Shown: positions 1 to 9,549 of the stretch, one piece after another
How positions within the stretch are numbered: the stretch's first letter is position 1
How the letters are laid out: the number at the start of each line of letters is the position of its first letter
Source: Nitrososphaerales archaeon
GTDB lineage: Archaea; Thermoproteota; Nitrososphaeria; Nitrososphaerales; Gagatemarchaeaceae
NCBI GenBank assembly: GCA_030038365.1
Contig: JASHPA010000166.1
Span: forward strand, 1 to 35,381
Length of the DNA: 35,381 nucleotides
Direction: 5' to 3'
Translations under genes and position numbers: made by a program
The notes under the pieces: model-generated
Database searches by the model: none
Told to the model about the DNA's origin: nothing
What the model saw: the letters and a program-made list of their open reading frames with translations, nothing else

Positions 1-51
1 TCCCTCCTTCAGAGGCATCTCGTCGCTCTTCCAGCCGGGTTGAATCTCCAT
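1..51 (-). CDS. Possible 5' end of a CDS running off the left edge (MEIQPGWKSDEMPLKEG...)
   Basis: ATG on minus strand at 51 preceded by GGGAGAGAGA; open to the window edge; only 17 codons visible. Confidence 0.3.
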   Translation of the reverse strand, partial: MEIQPGWKSDEMPLKEG

Positions 52-502
52 TCTCTCTCCCTGCTATTCAGCGGCTCAGGCCACTGATTGCAGTTCGGAT
101 ATCTACACTGGACTTGAGTGCGCCCGCTCCAAGTAGCAATCCGAGAAAGGAGAGAATCGCTATTGCTTTATCCCTCACACCTGTCTCCTTTTTGCAGTGG
201 CAGCTTTCTTAAGTAATTTTCCATCCATCTGTTCTCTCCGTTTGCCTGATGGAGCCTCTGCCACCTCAGCTGGCGTCAGACTGTTCAATCCGCGATTCTC
301 CCGGACGAAGTTGCAATAGGGGCGTTGCCTCCTCTCAGAGCAAAGTCGTCCGACTTCCATCCCCTCTGAATCTTGGTGCAGCTCTCGGATCGTCTGGTTC
401 AGCCTCTTGATTCTGTTATTGTTCGCGTATGGCTTTTCTCGATTGCTGCCCAACCGGATTAGCTTCGGCGCGTCCTTCCCCGAGTCATAGGATCACGTGT
501 AT

Positions 503-1747
503 TCAGTTGAAGCCGAAGTTACAGTAAATTCTTCCAGGGTTGGATCCGCTCGGTGTCTTCGAAAGTGGGCGAGTACGCCTGCCAGGGACGAAGAGCACAA
601 TCAGGATGGCCGACCCCGCTGTTCCGACGACTATCAGGTACGACATGCTCAGAGCAGTGTGGCTCGAGCTGGGACTGGACGTTGTCGTTGTGGTAGTCGA
701 CGAGGTAGTGGTGGTCGTAGTGCTGCTGGTGGCCTCGCCCGGCATCACTTCATAAATCTGATTCGCTGTCTGCCCGCAAGAGGCGTAGATGACTCCTGTC
801 TGAGAGTTGAGGGCTAGCCGCCAAGTGAACTCCACGGTGCTTATGGTCTGCACGAGCTTGTCGGTCGAACCCTGTATCACGGAGATACCCTGGGAATCGG
901 TGTTCGCCACATAGACGTCCCCATCATTAGGGTCGAAGAGCATGCCTGAAGGCTCCTGTCCGACTGTGACGTTCGCGACAACCGTGTTCGTGGATGCCTG
1001 GATTATCGATACGTTATCGCTGATGGAGTTCGTCACGAAAACTTGGCCGTTGCTTGTATCCACAGCCACTCCCGCGGGATCGCCGGCTACGGATATGTTT
1101 GCCACCACGGTGTTGGTCGAAGGTTGTATCACCGCGACCGTATCGTAGCCGTAGTTCGCTGTGTAAATCTCTCCGTTGACCGGATTGTACGCGACACCAT
1201 AGGTGCCTGCCTGGACACCCTTCACTGGCGACAGGACCGAATTGTTGGATCCATCGATGACCGATATTTCGGAGGCGTTCCACCCGGTCGCATAGAGGTA
1301 ACCGTTGCTGGGGTCGTACGCTATATCTGGGCTCTCGCCCGCTATCGTCACGTTGGTCACCGCTGTGTTCGTCGATGTCTGTATGACCTCGACCTTGTTC
1401 GAATCGAACGACGAGACGTAGAGCTCCCCGTTGTTCTGGTCAAGAACGATGCCGTTGGGGCTTGCAGGCGTGCTGATGTTGGCAACTATGGTGTTCGTGG
1501 ATGTCTGGATCACCGAAACCATGTTCGAGCTGGGGAAGGTTACGTAAAGGTCACCGTTCGAGGGGTCGAAGGCCATCGCCAAGGGGCCATTGGACAGATT
1601 GATGGTCCCGGTCACGGTGTCTGCCCTCACCGACGCGATCACGGGGGTAGCAGCGATAAGAAGAGCAAGCAGAATGAGGAGAGCCAGTCTCGCGTGGAAG
1701 GATTTTGACCTCCCCACGATGCTTCCCTCGCAACCAACCCAGGGCAA
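503..1747 (-). CDS. Secreted YVTN-type beta-propeller repeat protein with Ser/Thr linker and C-terminal TM segment
   Basis: Repeated NGxxYVTxxxSNxVSVIQxSTNTVVANIxV units; N-terminal signal-like hydrophobic segment; STTTTTTSS linker then a hydrophobic helix and RRTR. Confidence 0.85.
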   Translation of the reverse strand: MPWVGCEGSIVGRSKSFHARLALLILLALLIAATPVIASVRADTVTGTINLSNGPLAMAFDPSNGDLYVTFPSSNMVSVIQTSTNTIVANISTPASPNGIVLDQNNGELYVSSFDSNKVEVIQTSTNTAVTNVTIAGESPDIAYDPSNGYLYATGWNASEISVIDGSNNSVLSPVKGVQAGTYGVAYNPVNGEIYTANYGYDTVAVIQPSTNTVVANISVAGDPAGVAVDTSNGQVFVTNSISDNVSIIQASTNTVVANVTVGQEPSGMLFDPNDGDVYVANTDSQGISVIQGSTDKLVQTISTVEFTWRLALNSQTGVIYASCGQTANQIYEVMPGEATSSTTTTTTSSTTTTTTSSPSSSHTALSMSYLIVVGTAGSAILIVLFVPGRRTRPLSKTPSGSNPGRIYCNFGFN

Positions 1748-2056
1748 GAAATCGACAGCTCGTCGACCGTTTACGTCTTAAGGGTTTCGCGGCGAGATAG
1801 GTTCAATCGCTTCACCTTGTAGTGATGAGAGCGGTCCAGTGGGCGCGGGATGCGCGTCCGCCGTCGGCGGCCATTCTGTCACCAAGATAGGTTCTGCAAG
1901 AGCGATCCGTGAGCGCGCCACTGCTGGCATCCTTATCTCAAACCTGAATTCTCGTATAATGTTGAAATTCTGCAAGAAAACCCGCCGGTGAAACGTAGCC
2001 TGCCTATAGTAGATGATTTCATCGTAGTCTTATAGCAATTTTCCGGCATACCTTGT

Positions 2057-3613
2057 GTGAAAACACTTAGACAGCAACATCAACTAACGCTTTCCACTAT
2101 CTCTATCTTCGTCATTCTATCACTCCTGGTATCCGGCACGGCGATTGCTGCGACCACGAGCAGCTCGACCGCAACCAGCGCGCATGCCGAATATCATCAT
2201 CACCAGTATCCCTCGCCTCCCTCATCTGATGCCACAGTCACAGTGACGTCGTATTTCGAAAACGGAACCCAGATCACTGGAATGTATATAGAACTCCAGA
2301 ATCCAGGGGGAAACGACATAGCGACGGGCTTTACTCCTGTAACTTTCAGCCTGACCCCTAGCACTCAATATCTGGTCTATGCCAATAACTACGAGCAAAT
2401 CCAGTTTGTCTGCTGGGGCGGCTTGTCGACATCGAGTAATACTCTCAACTACACTGCCTCGAGCGGGAGTCAGGATCTGGTAGCAATCTATGCATCAAGC
2501 GGGGGAAGCTCCGCCTGCAACTCCACTACGTCGTCGTCAACATCAACAACAACTACGACGAGTACCACCTCATCTTCTTCATGCGGAGGCAGCAGCTGCG
2601 CTCTGACTGTTCTCTCGGAGAATGCAACTGGCGACACGATCACTGGATACTACACAGCTTTGTCCAGTTCTTCAGGTTCGCTAATCACCGACAGCTTCAC
2701 GCCTGCCAGCTTTACCTTGACGAATGGCGTCGGGTATGAGATACAGGCAGATAGCTACGGTGTCTGCACATTCTCTCACTGGGAAGGCGGTGGGCTCAGC
2801 GGGAGCACGACGGACCCTGCTCCGATAAGCATCACCAGCCCCACTACCATAGAGGCCGTGTACTCCGGTTCGGACTGCGGATTGCAGACCACAAACTCGA
2901 CTAGCACAGCAAGCGCGGCAGGGGGAGCTAGCGCTCCTATGGGCCTCATAGTGCCAATGTACATGGACCCCGATTCCTATTGGACGGAGCTCATTACGGC
3001 AAAGGAGGCCTATCCAAGCGTCCCGGTCATCGCAATCATCAATCCAGAAAACGGACCTGGACCATCTAGCGATTCAACCTACGCATCCTACACAGCTAAC
3101 CTGGCGTCAGCAGGCATCATAATTGCGGGCTACATCGACACGGTAGAGATGAGCACTTCCATCTCGTCCGTGGAATCGCAGATGCAAGAGTACGTGGCTT
3201 GGTACCCACAGGTCTCGGTATTCTTCCTCGATGACATGCCAGACACATACTCATCCAGCTTCGCGAGCTACTACAGCACTCTGACAGCATACGCAAACTC
3301 GCTGGGTAAAACCACAATCGCAAACCCAGGCTGGGAGGTATCCGCCTCAGCCTACGCGACGACGGACGGGATAATGTTCTATGAGTCGAGCGGGCTCCCG
3401 TCACTTAGCTACCTTCAAGGAGCAGACTTTGGTGACTCCGCGTCCCACTTCTCCTTCATCGCCACCTCGGTATCGTCCCTTCCAGACCAGTCCTACTTCG
3501 ACTCTGCGGCACAATACGCCGCCTACACCTACATCTCGAATCAAGGCGATTCCTACAGTAACCTACCCACGTACCTCATGCAGGAAATGGCGGAACTCGC
3601 CGCCACAGCCTAG
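2057..3613 (+). CDS. Secreted protein: two repeated ~75-aa beta domains plus C-terminal spherulation-specific family 4-like domain
   Basis: GTG start; signal-like N-terminus; C-terminal PMYMDPDSYWTELITAKEAYPSVPVIAIINPENGPG...VSVFFLDDMPDT resembles the spherulation-specific family 4 fold. Confidence 0.75.
   Translation: MKTLRQQHQLTLSTISIFVILSLLVSGTAIAATTSSSTATSAHAEYHHHQYPSPPSSDATVTVTSYFENGTQITGMYIELQNPGGNDIATGFTPVTFSLTPSTQYLVYANNYEQIQFVCWGGLSTSSNTLNYTASSGSQDLVAIYASSGGSSACNSTTSSSTSTTTTTSTTSSSSCGGSSCALTVLSENATGDTITGYYTALSSSSGSLITDSFTPASFTLTNGVGYEIQADSYGVCTFSHWEGGGLSGSTTDPAPISITSPTTIEAVYSGSDCGLQTTNSTSTASAAGGASAPMGLIVPMYMDPDSYWTELITAKEAYPSVPVIAIINPENGPGPSSDSTYASYTANLASAGIIIAGYIDTVEMSTSISSVESQMQEYVAWYPQVSVFFLDDMPDTYSSSFASYYSTLTAYANSLGKTTIANPGWEVSASAYATTDGIMFYESSGLPSLSYLQGADFGDSASHFSFIATSVSSLPDQSYFDSAAQYAAYTYISNQGDSYSNLPTYLMQEMAELAATA
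2762..2868 (+). repeat. 107-bp perfect inverted repeat, copy 1 (within the 2057..3613 CDS)
   Basis: Identical to the reverse complement of 5865..5971, compared base by base. Confidence 0.95.
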
Positions 3614-3622
3614 AAAAGAACA

Positions 3623-3652
3623 GGACAATGGGAACCTAGACTCCCATTGTCC
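3623..3652 (+). terminator. Perfect 11-bp stem-loop immediately downstream of the spherulation-family-like CDS
   Basis: GGACAATGGGA-ACCTAGAC-TCCCATTGTCC, followed by AATTTTAT, 9 nt after the TAG stop. Confidence 0.55.
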
Positions 3653-3722
3653 AGCCCAATTTTATCATCGAATTAGCGGCAGTTACTTTGGACCAGAGAG
3701 AGGTCGTCTAAGGCCACTCTCC

Positions 3723-4388
3723 CTATGACGAGGGAGACGAGAGAGTCAGCTCCGTTATATCCACGATGTAGCTGAACTGCGGTTGCATCGCTGTGAACTG
3801 GACGATTACCTTGACATTGTACACGCCAGGCTCTGACAGGACGCCGCTATAGTTCTCACTTGTGTTCCACAGAAACTGGAAGGAGATTTGTTGGCCGCTC
3901 GTCAGCTTCAGGCTGCCTGCTTGGAATGGCACTAGGGAGCTGGAGTAGACCACGCTGCCATTCTGGGCCGTGATGGTTATGTTGCCATTGATCGATGAAA
4001 TCGTCGTTGTCTGGTTGTTGTTCTCGAGCACTGCTGTAATCTTCACTTCCTGACCAACCGAAGGAGTAGAAGAAGGTGAGAAGCGCATCTGCAGGGCGAG
4101 CCCGTCTGTCGAGTTGGCGGTTATTGTCATGGAAGAGGAGGCGGTTGTAGAGGAGGTCGTCGAGGAAGAGGAGGCATCGGTCGTGGTGGTGCTCGTTGGT
4201 ACTGACATCGACGATGACGATGGTGATGATGACACCAGGGATGACGACGGCACTACTGGGCTGCCGAATGTGCTCGTCGCCGTGCTGGCGGTAGCGCTTG
4301 TTGCTTCGTAGGCTGCTGCCCAGACTACCGAAGCGACGGTCACGACGATGACTATGGTTATGATAGTTCGGCGGGGCGGAAGAATCAT
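3723..4388 (-). CDS. Secreted/lipid-proximal protein with Ser/Thr linker and Ig-like (BsuPI/CARDB-type) domain
   Basis: N-terminal TM, S/T-rich stretch, then beta-rich domain (MRFSPSSTPSVGQEVKITAVLENNNQTTTISSINGN...); start overlaps upstream stop by 4 bp. Confidence 0.6.
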   Translation of the reverse strand: MILPPRRTIITIVIVVTVASVVWAAAYEATSATASTATSTFGSPVVPSSSLVSSSPSSSSMSVPTSTTTTDASSSSTTSSTTASSSMTITANSTDGLALQMRFSPSSTPSVGQEVKITAVLENNNQTTTISSINGNITITAQNGSVVYSSSLVPFQAGSLKLTSGQQISFQFLWNTSENYSGVLSEPGVYNVKVIVQFTAMQPQFSYIVDITELTLSSPSS

Positions 4389-7243
4389 GGGACGCTTCTG
4401 CGCCCTCCGCGCTTATGGTACTTGTCGACTCCGCCCACTACCAAAGATATTCCGACTACCAGAGAGGCGGTTCCAAGTGGGAGAGACGCTTGCGTGAGAA
4501 GGTTCGTTGTGCTATGACTGACTGGCGCGGCTGCATTGGTGCAATCGTACACACCTACGAACGTCTGGGGCCCATCGGTGGCTGTGAAAGTCAATAGACC
4601 TGAGTTTGTCGTGCCCTGCCAGTACTCAAAGGTGCAGACGGTGTAGCTGTCTAGCTCTAGCTCATATGTGGTCCCCGCCTTCACATCGGTAAAGGTCTTG
4701 GTTGTGTAGCCTGTAGAGACGGTGGTGCCGCTGCTGGTGCGTAGAACGGTCCAGTACCCTGTAATCGTCTGACCATCTTGATTGACAGACTCGACAGTAA
4801 CGCTGGGCGCGCCGGAGGACGTGGTTGTCGTTGTGGTAGTCGTTGTTGTTGGAGTGGTGGAGGTAGTAGTAGTCGTAGTTGGGGTGGTGCTCGTACTGGT
4901 GGGTGTGGTTGAGGTCGTTGAGGTCGTTGTTGTCGTGGTCGGAGTCGTTGACGTCGTGGTGGTCGTGGTCGGTGTGGTAGAAGTAGTGGTCGTGGTTGCT
5001 GAACCTGCCTGAACTGCGACTGCGATTACTCCAAAGTCGTATCCTTGCGCTGTTCCGAAGGAGAGGGTCGCTGATGAGAGCGTTGTGCCTGAGAGCACTT
5101 CGTACTGCCCGTATATGTCCTCTCCGGCTTTCGTCGCCTGGATGAGCGTCATTCCTGCGCCCGCAGTCTGCAGCGTGCTACCCGTATCACCTCCGATTTG
5201 GAACACAAAATCGTTCGGGTTGGTCGTCGATACTCCCGTATTGCAAGGTAGAGAGCTGGGACAGCCGAGGGTGTTCGTCTGCCCTACAGGCAACGAGGGG
5301 TTCGGATCGAACGGATTTGCTGTATTCGCTCCTGATATGCCGAAGGCGACTACCCCATACCACGTCTCGCCAGTATCCGTGCTCGTGACGGAGATGGTAT
5401 CAGAAGTCAGCCGACTGGGCGCTATTGCGTACCACTCCTCCATGAACTCGTTGCCTCCGATGCTGATTTCGGCCAGGGAATGGAATGTGAGTCCCGCTGT
5501 GTCGCTTACCGAGAAGGTAGAGGCTTCGGAGATGGGATAACAATTACAGCCGACGATGATCACGTCTGGTCCGCTACTGGCGGTGGTCAGCTTCACTGAG
5601 CAGGAAGTGACATAGCCGCATCCGGTGGAAGCGGACCCGTCAGGCGCCAAGCTGGAAGGCTCCGAAGAGGTAGTGGTCGTAGAGGTGCTGGATGTTGTCG
5701 TGGTCTTAGTGGAAGTCGTGCTCGTCGTTGAGGTTGACATCGTGGAGGAAGTGGTCGTAGAGGTCGTAGAGGTCGTAGTTGGAGTGGTGCTCGTACTGGT
5801 GGGTGTGGTTGAGGTCGTTGTTGTGGTAGTGGTAGTGTTTGTGGTCTGTGGTCCGCAGCTTGATCCGGAGTACACGGCCTCTATGGTAGTGGGGCTGGTG
5901 ATGCTTATCGGAGCAGGGTCCGTCGTGCTCCCGCTGAGCCCACCGCCTTCCCAGTGAGAGAATGTGCAGACGGTATAGCTGTCAGACTGTACCTCGTATC
6001 CTACGCCGCTGCTGAGGGTAAAGGTGACGGGTGTGAAGCCATCAGTGACTACCGACCCAGAGGAGGTGAGCAGCTCTGTGTAGTACCCGGTGATGGTATT
6101 TCCGAGAGTATTCTCGGAGAGAACAGTCAGAGAACAACCGCTGCTTCCACATGAGGAACTGCTACTCTTTGATGTGGTCGATGATGACGAGCTGCTACTG
6201 GTAGTTGCAGGGGTATAACTGTAGACGTCCCCACCCCAGAAGCTCGTGCTGCTTGTCGACGCCAAGACGGTGTTGCTGCCAGACACTATCTCAAGCGTGC
6301 CCGCCAGCGGGAGTTCATACTGAGCTATGCCCAGATAGAGTGTCTGTACAGCGGACCCGGTGTTGGTTGCGGTCGCCTCCACCGTGGACCCGTCGAATAT
6401 CTCTGCTGTATCGCCAGCGGGCACACCTTGGACCGCCACCGAGCTATTCAGGTTCGAGTAGTAATCGGTGTAAGAGGCCCACAGAAGCTGACTTGCATCA
6501 TGTGATTCTACCTCGAGGTATGCGTTGAATGGTTCGGGCATGTTGGTCAGTCCCGCGTTGGTGCTCCCGTACACAAGAGTACCATCCATGTAGACGTAGA
6601 GAATGTTTGCCCCATTGGTGACGATCGTGCAGTCTTCGGTCGAAGATGAAGTTCCAGTCTGGACGGGTCCGTTCCAGATCTCGGTATTGTTTGTCGTCTC
6701 TTGTGTGTTACCTGTTGCTATCTCCGCGCCCCACTGGTACTCATCAGGGCCAAGAACGTTGGCGTAGCACGCCACGTAGTTGATGAGTCCATTCGCAGTT
6801 TGAACGTACAACCCCGTGTTGAAGTCGCCACCGGACTCTATCGTCTTCGCGGGCAGCGTCAGGTCTGCATGGAAGAGCATTACCGTCTCATTTGGAGACT
6901 CAGCATAGATGCCGGCCCACCCATACTGGCTTGAGCCTTCGCTTCCGAGCCACAGCCCGGACGACCCCTCACACGCTGTCCACGTCGAACCCTCGTTCAC
7001 CGCGTCCCCATAAATCAGCCAGTAGTCCGTGTTGATGTTGCTCGTGCTGTTGTCCTTGCTTCCATCCCATGTGCAACCCGAGCCTCCCGACGTGAGGGAG
7101 TCTTCGTGTACAAGCCCCGATGAAACCTGAGAGAGTGTGCCGGCGGGAGTGGCAGTCACGTTCTGTAGAGGAAGAAAGGGTACGGTCAGTCCCAACGCTA
7201 TTAGCACGAGGGCTATCGATACGAAGATTATTCGACCTGCCAA
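4385..7243 (-). CDS. Large secreted mosaic surface protein with multiple Thr-rich linkers and C-terminal membrane anchor
   Basis: Signal-like N-terminus; lectin-like N-terminal region; two copies of the TVLSEN..GxTITGYYTxL..SGS domain; several (T)n/TPT linkers; C-terminal hydrophobic helix followed by KYHKRGGRR. Confidence 0.8.
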   Translation of the reverse strand: MAGRIIFVSIALVLIALGLTVPFLPLQNVTATPAGTLSQVSSGLVHEDSLTSGGSGCTWDGSKDNSTSNINTDYWLIYGDAVNEGSTWTACEGSSGLWLGSEGSSQYGWAGIYAESPNETVMLFHADLTLPAKTIESGGDFNTGLYVQTANGLINYVACYANVLGPDEYQWGAEIATGNTQETTNNTEIWNGPVQTGTSSSTEDCTIVTNGANILYVYMDGTLVYGSTNAGLTNMPEPFNAYLEVESHDASQLLWASYTDYYSNLNSSVAVQGVPAGDTAEIFDGSTVEATATNTGSAVQTLYLGIAQYELPLAGTLEIVSGSNTVLASTSSTSFWGGDVYSYTPATTSSSSSSSTTSKSSSSSCGSSGCSLTVLSENTLGNTITGYYTELLTSSGSVVTDGFTPVTFTLSSGVGYEVQSDSYTVCTFSHWEGGGLSGSTTDPAPISITSPTTIEAVYSGSSCGPQTTNTTTTTTTTSTTPTSTSTTPTTTSTTSTTTSSTMSTSTTSTTSTKTTTTSSTSTTTTSSEPSSLAPDGSASTGCGYVTSCSVKLTTASSGPDVIIVGCNCYPISEASTFSVSDTAGLTFHSLAEISIGGNEFMEEWYAIAPSRLTSDTISVTSTDTGETWYGVVAFGISGANTANPFDPNPSLPVGQTNTLGCPSSLPCNTGVSTTNPNDFVFQIGGDTGSTLQTAGAGMTLIQATKAGEDIYGQYEVLSGTTLSSATLSFGTAQGYDFGVIAVAVQAGSATTTTTSTTPTTTTTTSTTPTTTTTTSTTSTTPTSTSTTPTTTTTTSTTPTTTTTTTTTTSSGAPSVTVESVNQDGQTITGYWTVLRTSSGTTVSTGYTTKTFTDVKAGTTYELELDSYTVCTFEYWQGTTNSGLLTFTATDGPQTFVGVYDCTNAAAPVSHSTTNLLTQASLPLGTASLVVGISLVVGGVDKYHKRGGRRSVP
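4815..5000 (-). repeat. Low-complexity Thr/Ser/Pro-encoding tandem repeat region
   Basis: (gtggtcgtngtng)n on the plus strand encodes TTTTSTTPTTTT linkers; related unit repeated at about 5750-5835. Confidence 0.85.
5865..5971 (-). repeat. 107-bp perfect inverted repeat, copy 2 (within the 4385..7243 CDS)
   Basis: Identical to the reverse complement of 2762..2868. Confidence 0.95.
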
Positions 7244-7759
7244 GTAGGGAACGAACCTACACCGATTACGGTTATGTTATGCCTAATGCACCTATAGTCT
7301 GACTCGAAGCGAAATAAGAAGCTGCGATAAGCTTCACCGACAGCATCAATTTAGGGTAAATACATCAACCTCGGCTACCACCCATTCCTAACCTACAGTG
7401 TACGCTTACAATGTAAGAATCTCTCGCGGAAATGAAATGGTTAGAGACTACCTAATCTGCTGACAGCATCACGAAGGAAAGTCTAGTGGAGAGAAAGCAC
7501 AACCCCGTCGCGCCGGGATGGCTCGAAGTTGAATTCGGCAGAGAGAGGTAATCAGGAAAAAATGGTCGTCGCCGGACCGTCAAAGCGCGAGCCTCAGCTA
7601 GGACAAGGCGAAACCATGAGGTTCCTTGACGCCAGCCATGATGGCGCTCCGCGTATATGGTCATGGAATCGGCCGAGTGCTGCTCGACGATAGGGGATGG
7701 CGGGAACCCGTTCTCTCATCTCCTGATATGCGGAACGAGGACACCGCCGCGGTTTATAC

Positions 7760-7966
7760 CTAGTGGTCGCGAGCCGCGAGTCTTCTGTCATCGACTATGC
7801 CGTTGCCCGAACACTTCGTGCAGCTTGCAGCATACTCCTCCTCAGAGGAGGCGTTCTTTCCAGTCCCGCGACAGTATGGGCAAATCACGATTATCGAATC
7901 GCAGGTATGGCACCTCACCGGCACAGAGGGGAGCTCCGTGGAGCAGTTGGGACAGGTGTATGCCAT
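7760..7966 (-). CDS. Small zinc-finger protein (two CxxC knuckles plus DnaJ-type CxxCxGxG motifs)
   Basis: MAYTCPNCSTELPSVPVRCHTCDSIIVICPYCRGTGKN...CTKCSGNGIVDD; internal ATG at 7966 fits better than the ORF-track start. Confidence 0.65.
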   Translation of the reverse strand: MAYTCPNCSTELPSVPVRCHTCDSIIVICPYCRGTGKNASSEEEYAASCTKCSGNGIVDDRRLAARDH

Positions 7967-8031
7967 CGGCCGGAGGCCTTCCTCGTGGCTTAAAAACTCC
8001 AGACTTCCGAAAGAGAGCCACAAGGACGGCC

Positions 8032-8553
8032 TTATTCCTGGCCAGGTGGTGTATCGCCGGTAGCTCTGAAGCTTCCGCCAAGGATGGACCTGTGGCTGAC
8101 CACCCCGATCGGAGTCCCATTTTCGGTGACGACCAGCCGGCGGATGTGGTGGGCCGCCATTATTCTCAGGCCTTCTGCGACAGAAGTGTCTGAGGGGGCA
8201 GTCACGAGTGACTGTGACATTATCTGCCTAAGAGTGACCTTGGAGGCGTTCAGGTCCTCCGCGGCGACCATGTTGACTATGTCCCTCTCCGTGACCATGC
8301 CTGTCGGCTTTCCGTCTATCGTGACCAAGACGTTCTCGGTGTCCCGTTCCTTCATTATCTTGGCCGCGTTCCAAGCGGACTCGTTGCCATCCATCCTTAC
8401 CAGGTTGGTCCTGACATAATCCTTGAGGGTCTGCGGCTTCTCCTCAGCCTGCTCAATCCAGAAACTTATCGAATAGTGGCAACTGGGGCACTCCTCCGGG
8501 GCGTTTTCGCCCTCGACGATGTACGAGCACCTGTAACACTGCCACCGGCCCAA
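8032..8553 (-). CDS. Rubredoxin-like zinc ribbon fused to a tandem CBS-domain pair
   Basis: WQCYRCSYIVEGENAPEECPSCHYS followed by two CBS repeats (VLVTIDGKPTGMVTERDIV; RRLVVTENGTPIGVVSHRSIL). Confidence 0.85.
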   Translation of the reverse strand: MGRWQCYRCSYIVEGENAPEECPSCHYSISFWIEQAEEKPQTLKDYVRTNLVRMDGNESAWNAAKIMKERDTENVLVTIDGKPTGMVTERDIVNMVAAEDLNASKVTLRQIMSQSLVTAPSDTSVAEGLRIMAAHHIRRLVVTENGTPIGVVSHRSILGGSFRATGDTPPGQE

Positions 8554-8866
8554 GGCAGCATTTGCGGGATAAAGTGTCTCATTAAGGTTTGCCGGTCAGG
8601 CGGGAGACTTCACCGCATCCCTATGAAATGGGACCGGTTCCTAGTCAGCCTCCAGACCCTTCGCGACAGGTAGTTCCGAAGGAGAGTCTCGGTCGTCTCG
8701 TTTGAGTGCCGCATACGACGCTGGCCTCGTGACCTTCCAAGCTTCCAGATATCGGCCCCGCGCCCCGCGGATTTCCCCTGATGAGGTCTGTGTCAATAGC
8801 CCTGACAGGGATCACGATGCAGGAGGGACACGAGCCGAGGACAGACCCCGATTCATCCGGGGACGC

Positions 8867-9466
8867 TCAGCTTGGCTGAAAACCTTCGGCGCTCCTGTCG
8901 GCGGTGGGTAGCTCCGTGAACCGCTTCACCGCGATGGCGAGTACGGAGCAGGCCATGAGGATGAGCACCACGCCAGCGACGTCATCAGGGAGGGCCTTTC
9001 CGGCACTGAAGACATGCACTACCATAAGCGCTATCCCGACTAGGGACAGCAGCCCGTGGTAGAACACAGAGCTCCTAAGCCTCTCGAAGAAGAACGTACC
9101 GGTTATCCAGATGGCGAGGGCAGCGTAGGTCGCGACGTATCCGAAGAGCACGGGAATGCTGAGAGGGAAGAGCAGGAAGAACGTGACGTGGAAGACGAGG
9201 AACGCCCCGCCCAGTCCTGCCACGGCGATGTGTATGCCCCGAAGCAAATCAGGATCCCTCATCCGACGGACGATCGGCTTCTTGAATAGCATCAGGACAG
9301 CAGTGGCTATTATGAGTATGAGGGCTGCGTATCCAGCGACGTTCGCGTAGTACGTGTAATGATAGAGGAAGGCGACGGGGGCCAGCTGTGCCAGACCAAG
9401 AACGACCGTGAAACCCACGAGGAACGTGAGGGCGATGGTCGAGAGATAGCCGAGGTTGTCCTTCAA
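8867..9466 (-). CDS. Multi-pass membrane protein, ferric-reductase/cytochrome b-like
   Basis: About 5-6 hydrophobic helices with His residues (GIHIAVAGLGGAFLVFHVTFF; FYHGLLSLVGIALMVVHVF). Confidence 0.5.
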   Translation of the reverse strand: MKDNLGYLSTIALTFLVGFTVVLGLAQLAPVAFLYHYTYYANVAGYAALILIIATAVLMLFKKPIVRRMRDPDLLRGIHIAVAGLGGAFLVFHVTFFLLFPLSIPVLFGYVATYAALAIWITGTFFFERLRSSVFYHGLLSLVGIALMVVHVFSAGKALPDDVAGVVLILMACSVLAIAVKRFTELPTADRSAEGFQPS

Positions 9467-9549
9467 GGAAGCCGGGACGTGTCTGCCGTGGCCTTCAATA
9501 TAGTTTGAAATGGGGCGTAAGACAAAAATAGCGAAACGGCCAACGATGT

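Noticed and set aside
4782-5957. Val-rich plus-strand ORFs 4782..5012 and 5625..5957
   Set aside because: Antisense translations of the Thr/Ser linker repeats of the 4385..7243 CDS; composition artefact
7244-7759. Small ORFs between the surface mosaic gene and the zinc-finger gene
   Set aside because: No recognisable motifs, conflicting strands; no support for coding
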